From: Actinomycetota bacterium
Lineage (GTDB): Bacteria > Actinomycetota > Thermoleophilia > RBG-16-64-13
Assembly (NCBI GenBank): GCA_016278725.1
Contig: JADQBG010000004.1
Coordinates: 1 to 64,000, forward strand
DNA length: 64,000 nt
Direction: 5' to 3'
Below the pieces are notes generated by a model. That model was not told the origin of the DNA and searched no databases. It worked only from the letters and a program-made list of their open reading frames with translations. The position numbers and the translations under genes were made by a program. Numbering within the stretch: position 1 is the stretch's first letter; each line of letters begins with the position of its first letter. Below are positions 23,084 through 30,409 of this stretch, piece by piece.

Positions 23084-24666
23084 GCCTCCCGCGGTTTATC
23101 AGTCGTGTTGCCGACGCCGCTATTCCGCTCCTCGGTGGACTCGATAGGGGCGACTTCACCGAGCACCTAGCAGGTACGGCGGTAGGCCTAGCCGTAGCCG
23201 AGGAGGTTGCTGCTGCAAATCATCACTTGTCACATGCCTTCTTGCTTGCGGTCAATTTGGCAGCACGCTTCTATCCCAGGCTAGTAATAGATGCGCCCCC
23301 AGAACTGAGGTCGAAGGCAGAGGCGCTCGCCTTCGCTATCAATCCCTTGTGTGAGACAGAGTCCACTGCGTTACCAGTGTCCTCGCAACTCGTCTTCACG
23401 CCAGATTCTCCGACCGGGAATGAAGTCACCGTCTGGGCATCCGGTTGGAATGTGGTTATCGATGGCGGTGCGGGTGGCCCTCTGTCGACGCCGTTACTGC
23501 CGGCAGCGTTGGCCGCGGGCACACTCGGGATGGCTGAGGTATTCCGAGCAGTATTCGCCGACCTTCTAGGTCCCGTCCGAGGTCGGACTGCGCCGCAGCC
23601 GGGCAGCCTAAGCCTGATCACCACTGAAACCTGGACCCAGGGATTAGACATCGAGCTTAAGCGCCTGAACGTCGGCCGGGTTCATTTGGTTGGAGCGGGC
23701 GCGATCGGACAAGCGGCTGTGGAGGTGTTTCGGCACCTCGACCTGACGGGGTCGCTGGTTGTAGTCGACCACGAGGCGGTTGATTTGTCCAACCTCCAAC
23801 GATACGTGCTCACGCGGGACGAAGACGAGCATCGGTCGAAGACAGCCATTGTGAAGCAGGCCCTTGCTGACAGCTCCAGCCTTGAGGTGCACGAAGTACC
23901 CCAGCGGTGGGGGCTTGATCTGGAGGCTCAAGGCAACCTCGACGCTGTCCTTGTTGCACTCGACACTGCGGAGGACCGGATGGGGGTTCAGGCATCATTG
24001 CCTAGACGGATATACAACGCATATACTCAGCCGCTCGACCTTGGCTGGTCTCGCCACGAGGCGTTCGGTGTAGAACCCTGCCTCGCGTGTCTTTATTGGC
24101 CGACTTCACGGACTCCAAGCCGACATGAAGTCATCGCGCAAGCATTGGGGGAGTCGCCGTGGCGCGTTCTTGCCTACCTCGCCTCTCGACGGCCGGTTGG
24201 AACCTCTCTCGTCGCCACAGAACTTGTGCCGCCGGTGGAGGCGACAGCCGTCGAGAGGGGACACTGGACCACAGTCCCGTTGCTGGAGGATCTTATCGGT
24301 CGCTTCGGACTTCCCGCCGACGCCCGACCGGAATGGGCTAACAGCACAATAGAGGATCTGTATCGCCGCGGGGTATGCGGGGGCGCTATTATCAAGACCG
24401 GGACGGGTTCGTCAGAGCGAGAAGTAGTAGTGCCACTAGCTCACCAGTCTGCGTTCGCTGGCATCATGCTGGCCGTGCAACTGCTGGCTTCGTCGCACCC
24501 TGTTCTCGCACACGCGAGGCCCGACCAGGTGGAAGGACGGTTTGACGTGCTGGGAGGGCTGCCGCAGGTCCCAGGTGTGCCGCGAGCACGGACGCCGGGG
24601 TGCATATGCTCAGATGCCGATTTTTTTGAGCGCTGGGAGGAGTTCCAGCAAATGGAATTGCTATAG
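23080..24666 (+). CDS. E1-like (ThiF/HesA-fold) activating enzyme
   Basis: A 528-residue protein with a unique N-terminal region (1-195) and a ThiF-type adenylation domain: VHLVGAGAIGQ (201-211) binds ATP, VVVDHEAVDLSNLQR (227-241) gives the Asp that contacts Mg-ATP, and DEHRSKT carries the Arg/Lys. CLAC (334-337) and CIC (508-510) are placed to form a four-Cys zinc knot. Cys433 in RGVCGGAI is a candidate thioester Cys. It should activate the Ubl C-terminus and hand it to the E2-like protein. The N-terminal domain is not recognised and may bind the Ubl or E2. It is the last gene of the operon. Confidence 0.9.
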   Translation: MSLPRFISRVADAAIPLLGGLDRGDFTEHLAGTAVGLAVAEEVAAANHHLSHAFLLAVNLAARFYPRLVIDAPPELRSKAEALAFAINPLCETESTALPVSSQLVFTPDSPTGNEVTVWASGWNVVIDGGAGGPLSTPLLPAALAAGTLGMAEVFRAVFADLLGPVRGRTAPQPGSLSLITTETWTQGLDIELKRLNVGRVHLVGAGAIGQAAVEVFRHLDLTGSLVVVDHEAVDLSNLQRYVLTRDEDEHRSKTAIVKQALADSSSLEVHEVPQRWGLDLEAQGNLDAVLVALDTAEDRMGVQASLPRRIYNAYTQPLDLGWSRHEAFGVEPCLACLYWPTSRTPSRHEVIAQALGESPWRVLAYLASRRPVGTSLVATELVPPVEATAVERGHWTTVPLLEDLIGRFGLPADARPEWANSTIEDLYRRGVCGGAIIKTGTGSSEREVVVPLAHQSAFAGIMLAVQLLASSHPVLAHARPDQVEGRFDVLGGLPQVPGVPRARTPGCICSDADFFERWEEFQQMELL

Positions 24667-24827
24667 GCCGCGCCTGGTAGAGCGCTCCAAGCCGCTGGAA
24701 CTCGCTCTCTGACTCCGCAGGCGGCCCCACCGCATGCGGCCTTCGGCACCACCCTCGGTGTATTTGGAGGCCCGACGACAGCGGCTACGCTATGACCGAA
24801 TAGCGTGACCTAAAGGTTCTACTGTCG

Positions 24828-25355
24828 CTACAATAGGCCTTGTCTTCCTGCCCAATCGAACAGGTCCGATCCATGGCACGGAAACCACATTTCTGTATCC
24901 GCCAGCGCGTCTACTAGTTCTACTGCTGTCCCTCGACTCAACTCTCCCATCCGGAAGCCTCGTATAACTAGCCACAGAGTACCGTGCACCACCACATTCC
25001 GTCGTCTGCCGTGGTTAGTCCCGGCTCTTTCGTCGACAATTGCAGTTGCGCCGTTCAGCTCTGCCCAGGCAAGTACTGAAGCTTCGCCGATGTCCCGCTG
25101 GCTCGATCCGAGGAGACGAGTGTATTCGGTGAAGACACGGAGTGCGTCCAGCCCCTCGCCCAGGCGTACCTCCTCAAGCCACGTAGCGGTTAGGATGTCT
25201 TGATTCAACGGATGGAGACCGAGACCATCCCGAAGCTCTTCCAAGACGGACTGCGTCGCCACACTCCTACAATCCTGGCACAGCTTCCGCAACGACTCGA
25301 CTTCGCCTGCCCGCGCAAAATGCGTGAGCGGGGTCGTGTCGAAAACAAGAGTCAT
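24828..25355 (-). CDS. PIN-domain RNase toxin
   Basis: A 175-residue protein with acidic PIN residues: Asp6 (LVFDTTPLTHF), Glu39/40 (SVLEELRDG), Asp88/Glu91 (RDIGEASVLAWAE) and Asp108 (AIVDERAG). It resembles DUF3368-type PIN proteins, Mg-dependent ribonucleases. Its ATG overlaps the stop of the upstream XRE-ImmA/IrrE gene, a classical toxin-after-regulator arrangement. It ends 161 bases from, and convergent with, the Ubl operon, so it is separately expressed. Confidence 0.85.
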   Translation of the reverse strand: MTLVFDTTPLTHFARAGEVESLRKLCQDCRSVATQSVLEELRDGLGLHPLNQDILTATWLEEVRLGEGLDALRVFTEYTRLLGSSQRDIGEASVLAWAELNGATAIVDERAGTNHGRRRNVVVHGTLWLVIRGFRMGELSRGTAVELVDALADTEMWFPCHGSDLFDWAGRQGLL

Positions 25356-26470
25356 CAGCTTTCGTTGAACTCTGGGGTGAGGGCTTCGAGTGGCAATTCA
25401 TACGTCTCGGGTAGCTCGTCTTCAGTAAGGGTGTGGTGTAGCAACTCGAGCGCCCGCGTACTCGTGATCTTGTTGCGGCGGTAGCTCCCTATGACTGCGG
25501 CGGAATACCGCGGTGGTAACGAAGGCGGTATGAGCTCCTCTTGGAAGACCAACGCTCGTTCTATGTAGTCAGCTCGTGTAGGGGGCTGTGATAAAAGAAT
25601 GGTTCGCCTATCCTCATCAATGAGACCCAGATTCAGGAGGTGCGCACAGGCGGCTGTCCAGCTGACTCCAAAGTAAGCCGCAAGCGAGATTGTGGCTCCC
25701 CGTGGATCGACATGGCCTTCCGCATCCCCCCATAGCTTCACTGTCACATTTCTTGGCATCAACAAGAATATGGCGAATGCATTCAGCAGCCGCTCGTGAG
25801 CGCCACTGATGTCATCGAACAAGGAGTGGTCGACAGAGTAAGCGTCTGAAAGGACGTGATGACCAATCTCGTGGGCAAGTGTGAATCGCCTCCGACCAGC
25901 TGGCATGCTGCCATTAATGATTGCCACGCCTGCACCCTCTAACAGAACGTAGGCGCCGTCGGATGTACCGGCAGGCATCTCAAAAGAGAACGCGTAGAGG
26001 CCAAGTCGTTCTGCGGTAAGCTGGAGGTTTGGAATGGCTGCTGATTCGCCAAGTTCCGTTCGGACGCTCGTTGCCAGGTCCTCGGCTTGGGAATGGCTTC
26101 GAATTGAGGAGGGGTCTCGAGAGTCCTCCTTAGGGAGCCCGCCTATCTCGAGCAGCAGCTCGACGTCACGTGACACGCGCTCAAGTTCCAGGTCTAAGGA
26201 GGTTGATGGACTAGTGTCGAGCTGGTCCGAGCGACGGCTTACCACCGACTGAGGAGGCTCCGTAATGAACCACTCAAGAGGGAGGCTCAGGACGTTAGAG
26301 ATCTGCCCTAGCTCCAAGGAGCTGATGCTTCGCCTACCTCGCTCGATCTTGGCAATAGCGGTCCTGTCAAGACCGACAGACGACGAGAGCTGAGCCTGGG
26401 TCAGCCCGCGTGCCTCTCGGGCCTGGGCCACGCGGGTGCCGATCTGTTCCCAGGTTTCGAAGTAGCGCAT
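25355..26470 (-). CDS. XRE regulator fused to ImmA/IrrE metallopeptidase
   Basis: A 371-residue protein with an N-terminal helix-turn-helix (about 10-65; LTQAQLSSSVGLDRTAIAKI) and a C-terminal ImmA/IrrE zinc peptidase (HEIGHH, 200-205, with a downstream Glu/Asp-rich helix HERLLNAFAIFLLMP). Family members are both repressors and proteases that clip repressors or antitoxins on stress. It is coupled to the PIN gene and probably acts as antitoxin/regulator. AAGGGAGCGAGG precedes the ATG. The pair is a known toxin-antitoxin-like layout and could serve as a backup or guard for the neighbouring defence genes. Confidence 0.9.
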   Translation of the reverse strand: MRYFETWEQIGTRVAQAREARGLTQAQLSSSVGLDRTAIAKIERGRRSISSLELGQISNVLSLPLEWFITEPPQSVVSRRSDQLDTSPSTSLDLELERVSRDVELLLEIGGLPKEDSRDPSSIRSHSQAEDLATSVRTELGESAAIPNLQLTAERLGLYAFSFEMPAGTSDGAYVLLEGAGVAIINGSMPAGRRRFTLAHEIGHHVLSDAYSVDHSLFDDISGAHERLLNAFAIFLLMPRNVTVKLWGDAEGHVDPRGATISLAAYFGVSWTAACAHLLNLGLIDEDRRTILLSQPPTRADYIERALVFQEELIPPSLPPRYSAAVIGSYRRNKITSTRALELLHHTLTEDELPETYELPLEALTPEFNES

Positions 26471-26533
26471 GGCCCTCGCTCCCTTTGGTTCTCCTTGTGC
26501 GATATTGGCACACCTACCCTCGGTTCACAAGCC

Positions 26534-27526
26534 TCATTCCTTTATACTAGGCTCAGACCTGGATGCGGGCGCAAGACCGGTCGAAGCGGTTTCTTCCAGT
26601 GAAATTGCTTCGGCGACCTTCTGCCATCCTGGGTCCTCCTGCCCTTCCAGCCGCCGAAGGTAGGTCGTGGTCACAGCGAGGGAGGAGTGGTCCAGGAAGC
26701 GGGAAACCTCCTCGATGGACTGCCCGGCGTCCCGCCGTAGCTTGGCGGCGGAGTGGCGGAAGATGTGGACACCGGCGCGCGGGAGGCCGGCTTTGCGGAG
26801 GTAGCCCTGGAGGGAGGCGTAGAAGGTGGAGCTCCGGACCGCTGTACGGGCCTCTGTCGGCCACAGCGACTCTTCCGGGGCCATCTCCTCCAGTTCGCGC
26901 CCGAAACCGCGCAGAGCGGTTCTGAGCGCGTCGTAGGCCGGTCGTGGCAGCTCTCGCCGTCCCGATTTCCCGCCCTTCCCGCGGTACTGGTAGTAGGGCA
27001 CCGCGCTATCCAGGCTCAGGTCGCCCGCGGTCAGTCGGAAGACCTCCTCACGGCGGCGGCCGGTCAGCACCAGAAAGAGGATGATCGCCCGGTTGCGTAG
27101 GCCGACCGACGTGTCCGGGAGCACAGCGAGCAACCGGCGTATCTCCTCCGCGGACAGCCCTCTTGGCGTTGACTGCGCTAACTTTGGCCGCTCGAGCCGG
27201 TCACACGGGTTGGTGCTGACGATCTCCATCCGAATGAGGAAGCGGAAGAAGGAAGAGACGCAGGCGATCCGCGCGGCCGTGGTGGTGGGGGAAGGGTCCT
27301 TGCCCGAGGCGCCGGGGGAGTGGGCCCAGACGAAGACGTCCTGGCTGGTCAGCTCATCCGGCGTCTTCCCGACCCGGCCGAAGAAGGCTTGTAGCATCCG
27401 CGAGTACCCCTCGACGGTCCGGCGGGAGCCTGAGCGCCGCTCCTTTTCAACGAGGAAGGCGACCAGGGCTCGCTCCCAACCCACCAGGTCCTCGGCCGGC
27501 CGGGCGACCGCGTACGATTGACCCAT
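26534..27526 (-). CDS. Second tyrosine recombinase (XerC/D-like)
   Basis: A 330-residue recombinase with a SAM-like N-terminal domain (15-105) and catalytic residues Arg157 (TGRRREE), Lys184/187, His254 with Arg257 (HIFRHSA), His280 and Tyr289. All are present, so it may be active. GAGAGGAG precedes the ATG. It lies mid-element between the Ubl/PIN cassettes and the TIR genes, which suggests that one of these cassettes moved in as a unit; I see no clear attachment site next to it. Confidence 0.9.
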   Translation of the reverse strand: MGQSYAVARPAEDLVGWERALVAFLVEKERRSGSRRTVEGYSRMLQAFFGRVGKTPDELTSQDVFVWAHSPGASGKDPSPTTTAARIACVSSFFRFLIRMEIVSTNPCDRLERPKLAQSTPRGLSAEEIRRLLAVLPDTSVGLRNRAIILFLVLTGRRREEVFRLTAGDLSLDSAVPYYQYRGKGGKSGRRELPRPAYDALRTALRGFGRELEEMAPEESLWPTEARTAVRSSTFYASLQGYLRKAGLPRAGVHIFRHSAAKLRRDAGQSIEEVSRFLDHSSLAVTTTYLRRLEGQEDPGWQKVAEAISLEETASTGLAPASRSEPSIKE

Positions 27527-27828
27527 GATGTCTCCTCTCGTCGTGGAAGCACCATGTTCGCTCTGATCCCGGCGAAGTCAACGCTCATAAGGCCAGAGCC
27601 CGACAAGATGGCCGCAGCCGACGTGCGGCGCCCACACTAACGGGCCATAGTGCGAATTCGTTACATGTGGCTGAAGCTTCCCGGAAGGCTTTCCAGCGGG
27701 CAACGTCGCCTTCTCGCTCGGCATTCCTTGCTAAGAGGCGGTCAGGGCTGCGTCGGTGGCGACAGTGCCACTCGGCGCTGTGCTACGGTGGCAGCGTCCA
27801 GGGACATCACCTAGACGGGGGCTTTGCC

Positions 27829-29010
27829 TTGAATGCGTGCACATTACCGGTCCCGGCATTCATTTCGTATTCGCATCGTGACGAAACCTTCAAAGATCGG
27901 CTGGAGACGCAACTTGCACTTATGCGTCGCCAAGGGGTAGTGAGCGATTGGCACGACCGAAGAATTACTGCAGGGCGGGAATGGGAGGGCGAGATCGATG
28001 AGCATCTCGCTTGTGCATCTCTCATTCTGCTCCTGATCAGTCCGGATTTCCTTGCATCCGACTACTGCTATGACGTCGAAATGCAAAAGGCTATGGACCT
28101 TCATGAAGCCGGCGAGGCCCGTGTCATTCCGATAATGATTAGGCCTTGTCCGTCTGGCTGGAAGAAGACGCCTTTTGCACGGCTTCAAGCTCTTCCGAGG
28201 GATGCGCGTCCGATCAGTGAGTGGGAAAATGAGGATCGCGCTTGGGTCGACGTGGTGGACGGCATAGAAGCAACTCTTGCTGACATGTGCCAGATGACGG
28301 ATGTTGAAGAGAATCCATACGAGAACTTCGGAAGATCTCGCCCCAGCGATTCGGTCCCAACCCATGATGTTGATCTTAGGCCGATTCTAGATAGGGCCAG
28401 GGCAGGTATACCGAAGACGTCGTCTTTTGGTCCTACCTTGCTGTGGTTTTGCATGGCGGGACGACCCTCTCCCGCTGTTCGTCCTGCAGAGTTTGACGCG
28501 CAGAGGTTAGAGCAAAGACTTGCCCAGTTGTTGCTGTTCGACGTGGGATTATTTCAACCCGGCGGCGGTTACGACCTTCGCCGGGAGGGATCCCAGCTCC
28601 AGATGGTGCAGGAGAAGTACAGAGTAGTGGTAGATGAAGAAGCGACAGTATGCATAGCCCAGCCTGCTGAGGCGGGTCCGTCTGGATTAACTTGCATTAT
28701 TGAGGAGGACTTGCGGGGCAAACTAAGCGAAGCCGTTCAGGTGGCCCAGGGTGTTCTCTCTCTGGTGGACCCAGAACGCAAGGTCGAATGCCTTGCAGTG
28801 GCGGCGGGCCTGACTGACTGTTCGCTTCTATGCTGGCGCACCGAAGCGGAGCATGCTGCAAGCCCAAATTCCATGACCATGGATCACTCAGACGGAAAAC
28901 CCATACTAGTTGAACTTCCGCGCCCTGTGGAACCGAGCCACCTCACACGTGACCGAGGGGATATAGTCGAAGACCTGTTGGTTCTTTTGCGTCGGGAGGT
29001 CAAGGGGTGA
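27829..29010 (+). CDS. TIR-domain protein with C-terminal sensor-like region
   Basis: A 393-residue protein. The TIR domain (about 8-150) shows AFISYSHRDE, DWHDRRITAGREWE, ASLILLLISPDFLASDYC and the probable catalytic Glu84 (YDVEMQ), as in NAD-cleaving bacterial TIRs; RVIPIMIRPC and RLQALPRDARPI complete the fold. Residues 210-393 form an unrecognised domain. The start is uncertain: TTG at 27829 has GGGGG eight bases upstream, but the frame is open much further. It overlaps the following gene by GTGA. The pairing and location in a defence island suggest an abortive-infection system; the trigger is unknown. Confidence 0.8.
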   Translation: MNACTLPVPAFISYSHRDETFKDRLETQLALMRRQGVVSDWHDRRITAGREWEGEIDEHLACASLILLLISPDFLASDYCYDVEMQKAMDLHEAGEARVIPIMIRPCPSGWKKTPFARLQALPRDARPISEWENEDRAWVDVVDGIEATLADMCQMTDVEENPYENFGRSRPSDSVPTHDVDLRPILDRARAGIPKTSSFGPTLLWFCMAGRPSPAVRPAEFDAQRLEQRLAQLLLFDVGLFQPGGGYDLRREGSQLQMVQEKYRVVVDEEATVCIAQPAEAGPSGLTCIIEEDLRGKLSEAVQVAQGVLSLVDPERKVECLAVAAGLTDCSLLCWRTEAEHAASPNSMTMDHSDGKPILVELPRPVEPSHLTRDRGDIVEDLLVLLRREVKG

Positions 29011-29777
29011 GCAGTGGAATGGCTGAAACCGAGCTCCGGAGGGCCAGGTGGGTTCGGCATAGAAAGCGCTTGGCTCTGCACCTTCCCCAAGATTCAGGCT
29101 TCTGCGCGGATCCTTTCGGCCACGAACCAGGTGCATCTGTCCGTATGCTGGTTCTACCCTCTGATCCTGACCAGGAATTTCTAGATTTCACCCCGTCCCT
29201 CTGGCAGTCACTTAGCCAACTAATGGACCCGGTGACCGGTAAGTCCGCGAGGTGGGGTCATCCTCGGCCCACGTCGGAAGCAGCTCTGCTCAAGTCGCCA
29301 CAGACAGGAAACTCTCTAAGTAGGTATTTGGCTGTATATCGAAATGGAGCGATCGAGGTAGGTTTAGGGGCTGAAGCCTTCTTTGAGTCACAGGGTCGAA
29401 GGTGCTTTCGATTGGTCACCATTGTGGGGCGCCTCTGGGCTGGCTTAAGCACGTATTCTGCACTCCAGGCTGGCGTTTTGAGCATTTCGAACCCCTGCCA
29501 AGTCGTGGTGGGGTTGCGCTGCACCGAGGGAGCGTCTCTCGGCCAGCTTAATGCTGGATGGGATGCTCATATTGACGAGTATACGCCTCGGTGCTTGGCC
29601 CCCGCGATCGGCCTTGCCTTTACCGTTGATTGCTGGGGGGAGTCAGTTTCCATACGAGAACTAGCGTTCCGTATCGGTGGGTGGCTTGAGGATTCTTTCG
29701 GGTCGATGGAACGCCGCTTCCTCAACCCTTCAAATCCGGACGAAGGGTCTTTTGCCGCAGCTACTTATGGGTGGTAG
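29007..29777 (+). CDS. Unknown partner of the TIR protein
   Basis: A 256-residue protein coupled to the TIR gene through a GTGA overlap. The middle (SLSRYLAVYRNGAIEVGLGA, then a long helix-strand run and VVVGLRCTEG) recalls the C-terminal region of AlbA_2-type helix-turn-helix ATPase-like proteins, but no catalytic motif is visible and I do not assign a family. It could be the sensor or regulator of the TIR effector. Not recognised as ThsA or any other described TIR partner. Confidence 0.55.
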   Translation: MSSGMAETELRRARWVRHRKRLALHLPQDSGFCADPFGHEPGASVRMLVLPSDPDQEFLDFTPSLWQSLSQLMDPVTGKSARWGHPRPTSEAALLKSPQTGNSLSRYLAVYRNGAIEVGLGAEAFFESQGRRCFRLVTIVGRLWAGLSTYSALQAGVLSISNPCQVVVGLRCTEGASLGQLNAGWDAHIDEYTPRCLAPAIGLAFTVDCWGESVSIRELAFRIGGWLEDSFGSMERRFLNPSNPDEGSFAAATYGW

Positions 29778-30409
29778 GCCCCCCGCTTTGGCCTCGAACG
29801 TCGGAAGTCATCACTGCTGGGCGGGCGCCCCCTCGGGGCCCCCACGATCTACGCTACGGGGTCGGCCTTCGAACCTCGTTCTATGACCTGATCGTGTTAA
29901 GCACTCTTGATGCTTCGCGCAGGACGATAGAACGAATACTTCGTCTCCTATTCGCTCGCTGACCAAGTATCACTGTGTCGTGCTTGCTGGCCATGAGAAT
30001 GCGGCGCGGAGTCCTATCCGAACCCGCTTCACCTCTTCCTTCCGCCGGAGCGGGCTCGCGACCGGCGCTCAGACTTCCCGGCACCTGTCGCTGAGACCAT
30101 CCGTCCGCGAACATATTTGCGGTCGGAGATCGTCGGCTGCTGAAGGCCACGAGACGGTTTCCCTGCCGAGGACGAGGAGGGTGAGAGCTAGCCCTCGATC
30201 ACTCAGCAGGAGCCGGGTCCCTTGGGGACTCAACAGTAGTTGTGCCGGTTGGCGAGAAGGCGTCCAATTAACCACCTGCAGGAGATATGGCCTAGAATGG
30301 CCAAGAGCCGCAGTCGCTCGCTTGTGGGGAGCTATCCGCCGAGGGCGCCAAGGTAGGTTGGCAGGGCAGACGATCGAGACGAGGTCTGCCGGTTTCACAC
30401 CCCCCCGTC
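29778..30409. other. Non-coding gap before the type III R-M genes
   Basis: About 630 bases without a supportable gene. It has an 8-bp inverted repeat (29877-29884 with 29927-29934). A short open frame from an ATG at 30297 (MAKSRSRSLVGSYPPRAPR) could be a frameshifted N-terminus of the methyltransferase, since the Mod start below is weak. Confidence 0.5.

Noticed and set aside
24667-24827. A fifth gene or tRNA after the E1-like gene
   Set aside because: No cloverleaf can be closed and open frames are shorter than 40 codons; it is the gap between convergent genes.
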